From Datura wrightii (Eukaryota; Streptophyta; Magnoliopsida; Solanales; Solanaceae): a DNA stretch of 64,000 nucleotides. The stretch lies in NCBI GenBank assembly GCA_035772735.1, contig JASDFA010000007.1:129680501-129744500 (forward strand). Reading direction: 5' to 3'. Positions within the stretch are counted from its first letter, which is position 1, and each line of letters begins with the position of its first letter. The translations under genes were made by a program, and so were the position numbers. Positions 1 to 9,804 of this stretch are shown here, in pieces. The notes beneath the pieces were generated by a model. That model was given only the letters and a program-made list of their open reading frames with translations. It did no database searches and was not told the origin of the DNA.

Positions 1-1840
1 AATTTCTAGACCGATATGCTGGTTGCTAGAAAAAGTGGTGAAGTTTGAGTTTGACGAGGATTGTGTTAAAGCATTCGAGGAGTTGAAACAGAAGCTGGTA
101 GAAGCACCTATTCTCATTTCTCTGGATTGGGAGCAACCATTTGAATTAATATGTGATGCAAGTGACGTGGCTATAGGAGCTGTATTGGGGCTGCGGAGGA
201 ATAGAATTTTTCATTCCATTCATTATGCAAGCAAAACACTGGACGCAGCCCAAGTCAATTATACAGTCATAGAAACGGAGATGCTAGCATTGGTGTTCGC
301 AGTTGATAAATTAAGATCCTACTTGGTGGGTTCTAAAGTAGTGGTGTATACCGATCATGCAGCAATTCAGTATCTGTTTAACAAGAAGGATGCAAAGCCC
401 AGACTAATCAGATGGATATTGTTGTTACAAGAGTTTGACCTAGAGATTCGGGACAGAAAGGGGAGCAAGAATCAAGTGGCAGATCACCTATCGCGATTAG
501 AAAGCCGGTTGCATGTGAAGGAAGGTGACAACATCAAAGAAGAGTTCCCGGATGAGCAGCTCTTGGCAATAAGGGAAGCTGAAATCCCTTGGTACGCATA
601 CATTGTGAATTTGCTGGTAAGTGGAGTCTACCCACCGGAGGCTACGACTCAGAAAAGAAAGAAATTGAGACATGATTGCAGGTATTACATGTGGGATGAG
701 CCGTATCTGTTTAAGCAGGGACCCGATCAGGTGATGAGAAGATGCATCTCAGAGAGCCAGATTGCAGAAGTATTGAGGAGTTGTCACTCATCATTGTATG
801 AAGGGCACCACGGAGGCGAGCTGACAGCTCACAAGGTGCTACAGTCAGGTTTCTTTTGGCCTACACTGTTTAGAGACTCTATGGCATATGTAAAAATGTG
901 CGGTAGATGTCAAAGAACAGGCACAATTGGTAGAAGGCAGGAGATGCCATTGCAGCAGATATTAGAAATGGAGATCTTTGATGTATGGGGAATAGATTTC
1001 ATGGGCTCGTTCCCACCATCATTTAGTAATCGTTACATCTTGGTAGCCGTTGATTATGTATCTAAGTAGGTCGAGGCAACAGCTTGCCCCAGGAATGACA
1101 ACAAGGTGGTGACAAAATTTGTGAAAAAACATATTTTCACCAGGTTAGGGACACCCCGAGCTATTATTAGTGATGGAGGGGCTTATTTTGTGAATGCGAG
1201 TTTCAAGAATTTTCTAACTAAGTATGGGCTGCGACACAAGGTAGCAACAACATATCATCCCCAAACTAGTGGGCAAGTGGAGGTGTCGAACAGAGAGATA
1301 AAGCAGATTCTATATAAGACAATGAATGCACAACAAAATTGATTGGTCAAGCAAACTCGACAATGCGTTGTGGGCTTATAGAACTGCGTACAAGACACCC
1401 ATTGGGACTTCTCCGTACAGATTGGTCTATGGAAAGGCATGTCATCTGCTTGTGGAGCTGGAACATCGAGCTTTTTGGGCCGTGAGAAAGCTGAACATGG
1501 ATCCGGAGCTAGTAGGGAAGAAGAGGCTGATACAACTCAGCGAACTAAATGAGTTTCACTGGCATGCTTATGAAAGTGCCAAATGCTACAAGGAGAAAAT
1601 GAAGAGGTGCACGATAGGCGTATGGTGCATCGAATCTTTGAGCCGGGGCAGAAAGTGTTGTTATTTAATTCTAGACTGAAGCTTTTTCTAGGCAAATTGC
1701 GGTCCAAATGGCCAGAGCCATTTGAAGTAGTGAGAATGACCCCACACGGGGCAGTGGAGTTGTGGCAAGAAGATAGAAATGCCACATTTTTGGTGAATGG
1801 GCAACGATGTAAGCATTATTGGGGTGAGGACGTTATTTGA
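1..1840 (+). pseudogene. pol: Athila pol fragment: RT end, RNase H, integrase
   Basis: The C-terminal part of a retrotransposon polyprotein. RNase H shows the ICDASD, TDHAA and ADHLSRLE blocks (about 145-510). The integrase zinc-binding region ends in CGRCQRTG (about 895-920). Integrase core acids lie in WGIDFMG, ISDGGAYF and GQVEVSNRE. The reading frame is broken by a TAG at 1067-1069 inside the otherwise universal VSKWVEA block (TGG to TAG), by a frameshift near 1330 (before DWSSKLDNALWAYRTAYK) and by a second shift near 1600 that restores the original frame. The C-terminal part reads FEPGQKVLLFNSRLKLFLGK, normal for this lineage, and ends at 1838-1840. The upstream part is cut by the window edge. 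Confidence 0.9.
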
Positions 1841-2140
1841 GAGAAGACGTCCATCACTCTAGAGGATGATTGAGCATAAATAGCGTCGAGCCGCGATGGT
1901 AAGTCAGGCGCTGCCCGGGAGGCAACCCGTGAATGTTTCGTAATAGAAGAGTAGAATTATTTTTGAGAAAAAAAAAGAAAAAAGAAAAGAAAAAAAAAGA
2001 AAAATAAAAACTTTTGCATTGAAACCTATGATTTCTAACCAAATTCTTGTGGTGAAATGATTTTCAGGTGGATCGGAGGGCAAGAATACAAGAAAAATGC
2101 AAAGGAAAAAAATCGAAGTGAGAAAATAAAAATTGGCACA

Positions 2141-2312
2141 TTCCAATGAGCCTGCGTGATGGTTCCGTGTCACGGAGGAAGGCCTCCGCATTACCTTCCG
2201 TGACACGTTGAGGCTTATTCTGGATTTTTAAAAAATTCAGAATGCCTGCGCGATGGCTCCGTGTCATGGAGGCAGTTCTCCGCGTTACCCTCCGTGACAC
2301 GTTGAGGGTTAT
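2141..2312 (+). repeat. Two hairpin repeat units shared with the LTR
   Basis: Two diverged units (2141-2219 and 2238-2312). Each reads roughly CCTGCGYGATGGYTCCGTGTC, then a GGAGG block, then a CTCCGTGACACGTTGAGG end. Within each unit TCCGTGTCACGGA is self-complementary and the two halves can fold on each other. The same unit type occurs three more times in the LTR at 6462-6722 and in the solo LTR at about 43730-43970. Confidence 0.75.
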
Positions 2313-2504
2313 TTCGCATCGGGTCACCCCGGGTCACCGGGCAACCCGCGCAAAGAAAACCTCAATTTAACCCCAATTCCTTCATTTTTTTCCTATTTTC
2401 TCATTTCCTCCGCGACCCACACCCAAAATCCCCTTCTCCCCCAACGTGACATGGACCTAGGGATCAAATTTCTTCGACTTTTCTTCGATTTCATCAAAGT
2501 AAAG

Positions 2505-3133
2505 GTATGTTCTTGAAATTTTTCTTACTTTTGCTCAAATTTTCGATTCATGAACATGTTTGGTGATTAAAACCTTTCCCTAAGTGAAAAATAATCTTGA
2601 ATTCACTTGAGTTATGATTGAATGATGTGCATCTTATCGTTGTGAGTATATGAACTCAATGATTGCATGTTTTGTTGAAATTCCTGCGAAATTGATAGCT
2701 AGGGTTGAGGATCGAATAGGAAGAAGATTAAATGCTTTGAAATGTTGATAAATTGGGTTGTGAACATTGGGTGAAGTGAAATGTATTGTGATTAAGGTTG
2801 AATATGCTAAATTAGAAGAGGGATTTTTGGGAGAATGCAATTGGAGAATTACATAGGTTGTGAAAAATTGCTAAGTGCTATGATGATGTAATTGAATTGA
2901 TGGAGAAATTTTGTTCATTGTACGAAGTCTAAGTAGTACATAGTAATGGTTCCATCGACTTATATGAATGCACTAAGCCTGTTGAATGCTAAGAATAGCA
3001 AAATTATGAATATCTTGTCGAATTATGTTGATTGCGGCTAAAGACTAAGTGTGGGGTGATCCAACTAAACCCAACCTTAGTTGTAGCTAATTATGACTTG
3101 CATAACATTGGGACTGTATGTTTGAATGTACAG
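2505..3133 (+). other. Possible intron ahead of the env-like ORF
   Basis: AAAG|GTATGT at 2501-2510 is a near-consensus plant donor. TTTGAATGTACAG|G at 3121-3134 is a good acceptor and lies five bases before the likely env-like start at 3139. The 629-bp stretch between them is T- and A-rich, as plant introns are. A spliced message for the env-like gene is known for some Athila-type elements. Its use here is inferred only from the site sequences. Confidence 0.4.
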
Positions 3134-3138
3134 GAACA

Positions 3139-4359
3139 ATGTCAGGCCGACAAGACAAGGGCAAGGGCGCATCCACATCGGGTGCCAGCAAAAAAAGGGT
3201 AAGATTGGGAACAACAGTTCCAGCAGCACCAGCGGTTCCTAGAGGTCAATGCAGACAATATGGAACCAGATGGGTGAGCGATGAAGGGAAAAAGTGGTAT
3301 GCTAAACATAAAGAAACCAAATACTTCCCGGAAGAGCAGATACCACGGGAACCGCTGGCACAGGAATTCCCACGGATTGTACACCGGATTGAAACCGCTG
3401 GGCTAAACTTCATTTTCGAAGAGCCCAGGGAAAGCAATCTTCATCTTATCCGGGAGTTCTATGCAAATTGTAACCCGACCTTACACAGCCATACCATAAA
3501 AATCAGAGGGCAGGTTGTCACTTTTGAACCCCACCATCTGAAAATAATCCTTGGGGAGCGGGACACAGACGCTCATGTCCTCCATCAGCTGAACATCACT
3601 CCACCCTATGCGTACATCAGACGCACCTTATGTGGAGCCCGATCGACAGCCAGGTGGGGTAGGCACAAGGAGAGGGGCTACCATCAGACATTGCCCTACT
3701 CTCAGATGAACCAGGAGGCCCGAATTTGGTTGAAAATTGTGTGTTCATGCCTGATCACGGGGGTGCACATGACAAATGTCACCCAGGATAGAGTTTTTCT
3801 AGTGTATGATCTGATGAAGGGGCTGGAAATCAATGTTGGGGCGGTAATCATCTCTGCCATGAAGAGAGCTCGACTGCATCAGGGGCATAGATACGGGTTC
3901 GGTGCTCTACTTACCACGTTCCTAAGGGGCCACGATATTGAGGAGGAGACCCTAGATTATATCCCACAGATCAACAGGCGTGCCTTGGATGTCACCAAAA
4001 CCAAGGCACCTGACACTACTTTTGGATCGGTGCTCACACTAGCCGAGCGACATACTCGGGATGATTAGTACATGGCCCGCATGTACGGGATGTAGATGTT
4101 GCAGCTGCGCATCAGAGGACGGCCTGCAACAGAGGATGAGTTGTGGCAGCTCGAGTTGGATTACCCATTCAACGAGAATGCCTGAGCTTTATGCAGAGTG
4201 GGGCCCACATTTGTGGAGCCCGTGGATGATGATGTCCCTACCAATGAGGAGACACGCCGGGAGGACTCAGATGTTGAGTCGGATGAGGACGGCAGGGGAT
4301 ATTCTGACATGGGTGACGAAGCACTAGCACCTGATGAAGAAGTTGAATACCTTGATTGA
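3139..4359 (+). pseudogene. Athila env-like / 'putative plant transposon protein' ORF
   Basis: The ORF that Athila elements carry between pol and the 3' LTR; its function is unknown. The ATG at 3139 (MSGRQDKGKG) is preferred over the in-frame one at 3118 because a splice acceptor lies between them. The N-terminus is basic and Ser/Ala-rich. The conserved globular part runs from about KYFPEEQIPREP to the TFLRGHDIEEETLDYIPQIN block, and the C-terminus is acidic. The frame is continuous to 4359 but is interrupted by three in-frame stops: TAG at 4066-4068, TAG at 4093-4095 and TGA at 4183-4185. No signal peptide or clear transmembrane segment is visible, so a true envelope role is not supported. 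Confidence 0.75.
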
Positions 4360-4680
4360 TCAGGGAGTTTTACCACCCAACCTTTGTGATATTTTGAAAT
4401 TATGTGAAAACTGGGGACACTGTTCGGTTAAAGTGTGGGGTGGGAGTAGTTAGGTGCCAGCTGCTTTGTTTATGTTTTGTTTTTGTTTGTTGTGCTTGTG
4501 CTAAATGTGACCTTGTGACTCTGTGTTTAGTGTTCTGTAATTAATGTGGTGTTGTAATGAATGTTGAGATGTTGTTGTGTTGTGTTGAGCTGTTGTTAGG
4601 TGTGTTGTGTAAATATTTTTCAAATTATATTTTTATCTTTTTCTATTGAATTTTTTGTTGAAATATTTTTTATGTTGGGT

Positions 4681-4806
4681 TTCTCGGCTTTTGTTTTTGG
4701 TGCTTTTACCGAGAATAGTCCTATTGAACCGACGTCGTAGATAGCGACTGTTCCCTATGATGGATGGATGACGACCGTCTTAAGGGAAATGTAGTCAATA
4801 GGAGTA
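4681..4806 (+). repeat. Paired inverted repeats (stem-loops) in the 3' tail
   Basis: TTCTCGG (4681-4687) pairs with CCGAGAA (4709-4715). Directly after it, TAGTCCTATTGA (4716-4727) pairs with TCAATAGGAGTA (4795-4806), 11 of 12 bases. Inside the second stem, GTTCCCT (4750-4756) can pair with AGGGAAA (4783-4789). Two adjacent stem-loops could therefore form in the RNA. Confidence 0.6.
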
Positions 4807-6130
4807 GTTTTTTTCTTTTTCTTCATTCTTTTGTTTGTGTCCCAAACGTATAGCTAATTCATGGTTCGGAAGTCTTGTTTCGTGTTGTACATGATATAAT
4901 GATGCAAGTGTGATTCGTATGAAAGCATGCAAATATGTTAAACATGTTGAGATACCTAGGTCATAGAGTTCGATTCGGTGTGATCGAGGCTTAATAGTGA
5001 ATTCTTGTAATTAGCTGATTGAAGAGTCTATGAATATGTCTTGAGTTGAGCATGTGCAATGTGTGTGAGGTGAGGTTTCGATTGTTCCACGCTATTGTGA
5101 AGTGTCTAGAACTTGCCTGGTGTGTGTGCTAAATGAAATGAAGGATGTGTATTGTAGGAAAGGATGTAGGCATTTCTTTGAATAAACCGAAAGTTCTCCC
5201 TTATCATACCTACCTTGAATGTACATCCTTGTTAGCCCAATTGAGCCTTTAGCCTATTTTTTCTTTCTTTGAAAAGGTACAAACCGAGCTTAATCCCTTC
5301 TTTTCATTAGCCGTGAATTTGATCCAAAACTCTTAAGCGCTTAAGAAAAATAATTTTCCCAAAGTGTAAAGGAGTGAGAAGTGTGAAACGGAAGGAAAGC
5401 AGAAAGTGTGAAAGTTAAGGAAAAGGTCAAAGGTGCACTTGTTGAAATTAAAAAAAAAATAAATATGTATAACTACTCTTTGCTAGTAAGTCGAATGTGC
5501 TTAAAGAAATGGGAACAAAAACAAAGAAGAAAATTCAAGAATGAGAGGATGGAGGAGGAAGCAATGCCCGTAATAAATGTGGGATGTATTGAAAAGTGCT
5601 TAAGGAAGCTAGTTGCTATTATTGGTTAGCCCAGTATTTACTAGTTCCTTAGCTTACATTACACCCCATTAAGTCCTACGTGATCTTACATCACGCATCC
5701 TTATATTAGTGGAGTAAAACACTAGGGGCAAGCTTATGGTTCATGACATGATGCATGTGAATTCTTTGGGAGAGAGAGCGAAATCGTATTCATTACCCCT
5801 ACATGTAGTGCTTTGGAAATCGTATGATGGCAAATGGGGTAATTCTATTGTGTTGTGAGGGCACATGCTTGATGAGAGATAAAATTTCATGTCGGATGTC
5901 TTGATCAGTTGATTTGCACGAGTTTGCCAAGATCGAGAATCAATTCTTGAGTTTAGAAGGTCTTAATGTGGTGTACTTCATTGTATTGATGAGACCATGC
6001 ATGTTTTCTTGATGATTTGCTATCTTAAATAATCTGTATAGCCGTAGCTTGAATGGTCGAGCCAAATTAGTTATGCGTGGGTGTCAATTGCATGAGATGT
6101 GAGTGTATTGTTCGAGGACGAACAAGGTTT

Positions 6131-6145
6131 TAAGTGTGGGGTAAG
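6131..6145 (+). other. Polypurine tract of the Athila element
   Basis: TAAGTGTGGGGTAAG lies directly before the TG that opens the LTR at 6146. This is the expected site of plus-strand DNA priming. Near-identical blocks occur at 3046-3060 and 4429-4445. Confidence 0.75.
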
Positions 6146-6391
6146 TGATCTTGGGCAGAATTGCATGCCCAAGTGATACTCAAATGCTTCATTTCGACTT
6201 GTTTATCTATCGTTATGTGTACATTCTCATGTGATTCTTAGTTAAATGTGAATTTATACTAACCAACATGATTAGTGTTATTTTGCAGGTAAAAGGAAAT
6301 TTTGGAAGCTAATATATATGTTGGTCAAGAGCGGGAATGGACTTGGAAACAAGGAATGGAAGTTGACAAGGGAGAGTAGCAAAAATAAGGG

Positions 6392-6428
6392 CTCCGCGAT
6401 GGCAGCGTGACACGGCTCCATCGCGGAG
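6392..6428 (+). repeat. Perfect 11-bp stem-loop in the LTR
   Basis: CTCCGCGATGG (6392-6402) and CCATCGCGGAG (6418-6428) are exact reverse complements around a 15-base loop. A slightly mutated version is kept in the antisense solo LTR near 43929-43966. Confidence 0.8.
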
Positions 6429-6461
6429 GCAATCTCCCTCGGATGAATTAATTTTGACAAA

Positions 6462-6722
6462 TTCCAGTGGAGGTTCGCGTTACCTCCGTGACACGGAGGC
6501 AGTGTTCTGTGATGCACTCCATGTCACGTTGAGTGTAATACCTAGAACCTCAAGTTCCAGTGAAGGTGCGCGATATCTCCGTGGCACGGAGGCAAGGCTC
6601 CACGATATAAGCCGTGCCACGTTGAGGTGCATTTGACTAGGAGCTGACTTCCAGTGAGGGTCCGCGATACACCCGTGGCATGGAGGGAGTGCTCTGCAAT
6701 ACACTCCGTGCCACGTTGCTTG
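6462..6722 (+). repeat. Three tandem 93-94-bp hairpin units in the LTR
   Basis: Units start with TTCCAGTG at 6462, 6555 and 6649. Each contains a CGCGWTAYCTCCGTGRCACGGAGG-like self-complementary half and a second half ending CCACGTTG or TCACGTTG. They sit directly upstream of the TATA box, in the U3 region. Confidence 0.75.
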
Positions 6723-6747
6723 TTATTTCGGGAAAAATTCTCAATAA

Positions 6748-6755
6748 TATAAATA
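6748..6755 (+). promoter_or_regulatory. LTR TATA box
   Basis: TATAAATA lies in the LTR just after the hairpin units. The solo LTR of the same family keeps it (43696-43703 on the other strand), which supports a real core promoter. Confidence 0.6.
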
Positions 6756-7748
6756 GCACTAGCTCATCCTAGCATGGCATATCTGTATCTTGATAGCAAA
6801 GGAGTTCTTTCGTCTCAAAATATGAATAATATTCATTACTTAAAGTGGTTCTTTCGATCATTAAACTTAGGTTTTTTTTAAACATCTGACTTGGTTGAGC
6901 AAGAACGTGGGTTACAGGCAGTTGAGAGGATGAAAATTCTAGGGTTCTTCTCTTTCTCTTTCTCTTTAATCTCAATTGTTTGTATGAATTCTACTTATTT
7001 GAAGATGTGTAATCCACAAATGAGTGGCTAATTCACTTCTTGCTGAGGTTAAGAATAACTGGAGAGGAATGTAATTGTTGATCATTTCAGTTTTCATCTT
7101 TTCTTCAAGGGTTGTTCTATCAATTCTTGTTTTTACTGCATTAATGTTTGGCCAATGTTAATGTATATCTAGAAATTCAATTTTGATTTTGAAAAGGAAA
7201 GAAATTGGACATATGTGAATTGGTAGGATATGATCTTTTCTTAGCTGTAAAAATAAGAAAAGATTTACATTCAGAATAGAAATATATCTGAAAGTCTTAT
7301 TAGTCAATTAAGGAATCGGTTATGTATGGCTAGAGCATGAAATTCTTTTATCACAGAAATGTAGATTAAGGTCTCATGATTCTTAAATTGGATAGGAGTC
7401 GAAAGATCCAATCCATAGGCAATAAATTCCTGACTAGCAACCGAAGAGAAGATTTGCTGAATTGAATAATAAATTACATCCCTGCATGTTTGTCTTAACC
7501 TCAGCTTGTTCATTGCTATTGTTCAGACTCAAATTATAATCTCGACTTAGATTTCCATTACGTAGTAAACTTTAACTCTTAAAATATTATTTATTTGGTT
7601 GTCTGCATTCATAGAAATATAGTTCACTGATGCTTAAGTTAATTAATACCGTAGTTCAGTCCCTGTGGGATCGATACTTGGCTTGAAATAAGCCACTTTA
7701 CTACTTGTTCGATCATGTGCACTTGCGTGTAGTTTCCACAACCGAATA

Positions 7749-8086
7749 GGTAACAAGAAGAACATCAATACTTTAAGGATCAATTTCATCAAAATAGGGT
7801 AAAGCAGACACGCATGAGTAAGTTGGATGAATGCCACATTAAACTGCCAAAAACATCACAAGTAGTTAATCAAGTCTAAAACTTAAGGCCAAAAAAAAGT
7901 TTTTAAAGAAGAATGACAAAGCGTGTAGCCTACCATGATTGTTTTTCCTTTAAAAGTCATGAAAATATAGGACCGTCCCACTTCATTTCCAGCCCCTAAA
8001 GGAGTGATAATCAGTTTATCTCCTTCTCTATTAACTGCAGGATTAGGTCTCTTCAAAGATGACTGTGGTTGTCCAGTAGATCACAT
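7749..8086 (-). pseudogene. CPSF73-I: CPSF73-I pseudogene fragment, exons 1-2
   Basis: Exon 1 (8086 down to 7934) encodes STGQPQSSLKRPNP followed by GDKLIITPLGAGNEVGRS, which is the N-terminus of the plant cleavage and polyadenylation specificity factor subunit 73-I, the metallo-beta-lactamase endonuclease of mRNA 3'-end formation. It ends at a good donor (ATG|GTAGGC). Exon 2 (7843-7749) follows an acceptor (TTTTTGGCAG) and covers the stretch up to LPYFDEID and VLLVT. Defects: the codon after ATG is TGA (8083-8081), exon 2 has lost bases and shifted frame after its first codons, and it is cut at 7749 by the Athila LTR. Identification rests on recognising the protein family. Confidence 0.85.
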
Positions 8087-9082
8087 TCTTACACCCAAAG
8101 AACAGAGAATTAGATTATAAAAATTCTAATCATCATGCAAGAGAAAAATAACAAAAGAAAATCCAAGAATTTATCTAGTTAAACCATCATTCAGCTTCAT
8201 TATGACCAAATCTTTAAAATCAAAAAATTCATCAACTAAATGTCAATCTTAAATTCGTTGTTAGCTATACCAGACCTCGATACCAAGCTAACACAACTAC
8301 CCAAACTGCAAAAAGACTACTGTTTTATAATTGTGGTGTCTGGGCCAGTTGCCCAGTGTTCAGGAAAGCGTGAAGCAAGAAAAATGAGATGGCCCTGCTT
8401 CGCTTAAAGCGTGAAGCGAAGCCCTCACTTTACCGAAATGAAGCTCAATTTTAAAGAAAAATCAAAATAAACCTTCCACAACGACAATATATATAAGCAA
8501 ATGTTCAATTTAAATACTATTAAGTAGATAACACAAAATTCTCCATACTACAAGTAAAATCAATACTAAAACATAGACTTTAGCAATTCTTCCATCACAT
8601 GAGTTGGGAAACTTTAACAATCAGTAATGTTTGGATTACCGTCAATGAGATGATGTTTGTGACAGTAAATTACCCCTTTTGTGATCTTGTTACAAAAAAA
8701 CAGTGAATACAAGTCTTGTCAGTATTGCTAACTTTGTATGTTATACATTCGAGTCTTTTTATTTTGTCGTGTCATTACAATCTTTAAGAGCAAAAGAATT
8801 AAAATTTAGCTACTTCAATTTTTGTTTAAAAATCCACAAGTGGACTATTTGGATAGAATTGAAATTCAGCTACTTTAATTTAAAAAAATCACTAAAACTG
8901 GACTATCTGAATTTTTTTAAAATCTCAGCCACTTCAATTAAAAAAAATAAAGAGCAAACTAGGGTAGAGAAACAGAAAAAATAAAAAGAAGAAGGAAGAA
9001 AAAGGAGAAAACCAGTGTAGGAAATAGAGGAAAGAAAAGAGTAGAAGTTAGAAGGAAAAAAATTAGGCTAATGTCGAGAAGC
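8087..9082. other. AT-rich flank upstream of the CPSF73-I relic
   Basis: This would be the 5' side of the relic. No other exon is recognised. It includes a CTTCGCTTAAAGCGTGAAGC-like palindromic stretch (about 8395-8425). Between about 8798 and 8940 there are three diverged copies of an AGCTACTTCAATTT-type unit, and then purine-rich sequence leading into the GAA repeat. The 93-codon ORF at 8703-8984 is a by-product of that repeat. Confidence 0.4.
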
Positions 9083-9164
9083 AGAAGAAGAAGAAGAAGA
9101 AGAAGAAGAAGAAGAAGAAGAAGAAGAAGAAGAAGAAGAAGAAGAAGAAGAAGAAGAAGAAGAA
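9083..9164 (+). repeat. (GAA)n microsatellite
   Basis: About 27 uninterrupted AGA/GAA triplets. The poly-Phe/Leu reading on the other strand is an artefact of the repeat. Confidence 0.95.
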
Positions 9165-9804
9165 ACGAGCAGAGATAACTTTCAAAAGGAAAGAAAGAAG
9201 GATAATTCTCTCACCTGAAGTCGAGAAGCAGCAGATTTGTCTCAAAAACCTAGGCTCTAAAATGTCGAGGACTGCAGTAATGTCGTGATCTGTATTTTTA
9301 ATTAAAATCAAATTTCTAAAAGGTTTAAAACAAAAGCAACATTTTTCTGCACTTCACACTTTTTCTCCGCTTTGCGCTTTTGCCATTAAAGGCATGGGCG
9401 GATCTATGTATTAGTTTGGGGATGTCACGCACTGAAACACATGGGTAAAATTTAATATGTATACTATTATTTCAGACAAAAATCATATTTTTATATAAGT
9501 GGGAAGCTCATAGTTGAAACTTGAAAGACCAAAATAACCTTCAAAAGTTGAATGATGATTTTACCTTTCCAGCTAGCATGATTTCACATGCATTTAAGTG
9601 CAAAGATGTGAATATACATTCCACAAAGAATTTAAAAAAGAACTCATTGAATGAACCAAAAGGAAAATGTATAATTAGAAGAAAGGGAAATGTAATATTC
9701 ATTCACATGATCATAAATATATAACCTTTCAGATGATTGTTATCTTTTAATAGTGTTATTTTATTAGTTACTTTTATAATTAATAAATTAAACAATCTTA
9801 ATTA
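9165..9804. other. AT-rich stretch, possible dispersed repeat
   Basis: No gene seen. At 9397-9430 it reads GGGCGGATCTATGTATTAG... and then GGGGATGTCACG, which resembles the start of a common Solanaceae dispersed repeat (recalled, not tested). The TATAAGTGGGAAGC-type motif at about 9494 reappears diverged at about 12894, on the far side of the solo LTR. This suggests the LTR split or separates two related repeats. Confidence 0.35.

Larger units (their letters stand above)
1841..3138 (+). other. Non-coding leader between pol and the env-like ORF
   Basis: About 1.3 kb without coding potential. It holds an A/G-rich run (1965-2010), two hairpin-forming repeat units (2141-2312), a C-rich stretch before 2450 and then AT-rich sequence with an intron-like look between a strong donor at 2505 and an acceptor at 3133. 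A polypurine-like block sits at 3046-3060. Athila elements are known to carry such a long spacer before the env-like gene. Confidence 0.6.
4360..6145 (+). other. Athila 3' non-coding tail
   Basis: About 1.8 kb between the env-like ORF and the LTR without a credible ORF. The 73-codon ORF at 5408-5629 is low-complexity Lys/Glu and is not convincing. The stretch contains a polypurine-like block at 4429-4445, a double hairpin at 4681-4806 and a GT-rich tract (4450-4620). It ends in the polypurine tract directly before the LTR. Long tails of this kind are typical of Athila. Confidence 0.6.
1..7748 (+). mobile_element. Athila-type Ty3/gypsy retrotransposon, 3' part
   Basis: The window opens inside pol of a Ty3/gypsy element. 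In order it shows the end of reverse transcriptase with RNase H, integrase, a non-coding leader, an env-like ORF of the 'putative plant transposon protein' type, about 1.8 kb of non-coding tail, a polypurine tract and a 3' LTR. The extra ORF after integrase and the RNase H and integrase wording (DHLSRLE, VSK-VEA) are those of the Athila lineage. The 5' LTR, gag, protease and most of the reverse transcriptase lie left of the window. The 3' end falls in a CPSF73-I exon relic, so the element landed in former coding sequence. All ORFs are broken, so the copy is not autonomous. Confidence 0.85.
6146..7748 (+). repeat. 3' LTR of the Athila element (1603 bp)
   Basis: It begins TGATCTTGGGCA right after the polypurine tract and ends ACCGAATA, probably ACCGAACA with the final CA changed. 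The limits are supported by the independent solo LTR at 42794-44213, which has the same ends and a perfect target-site duplication. Inside are a perfect 11-bp stem (6392-6428), three tandem 93-94-bp hairpin units (6462-6722) and a TATA box at 6748. The next base, 7749, is already CPSF73-I exon sequence. Confidence 0.85.

Noticed and set aside
3139..4359. Env-like ORF as a true viral envelope gene
   Set aside because: No signal peptide or membrane helix seen; it matches the plant transposon protein type instead.
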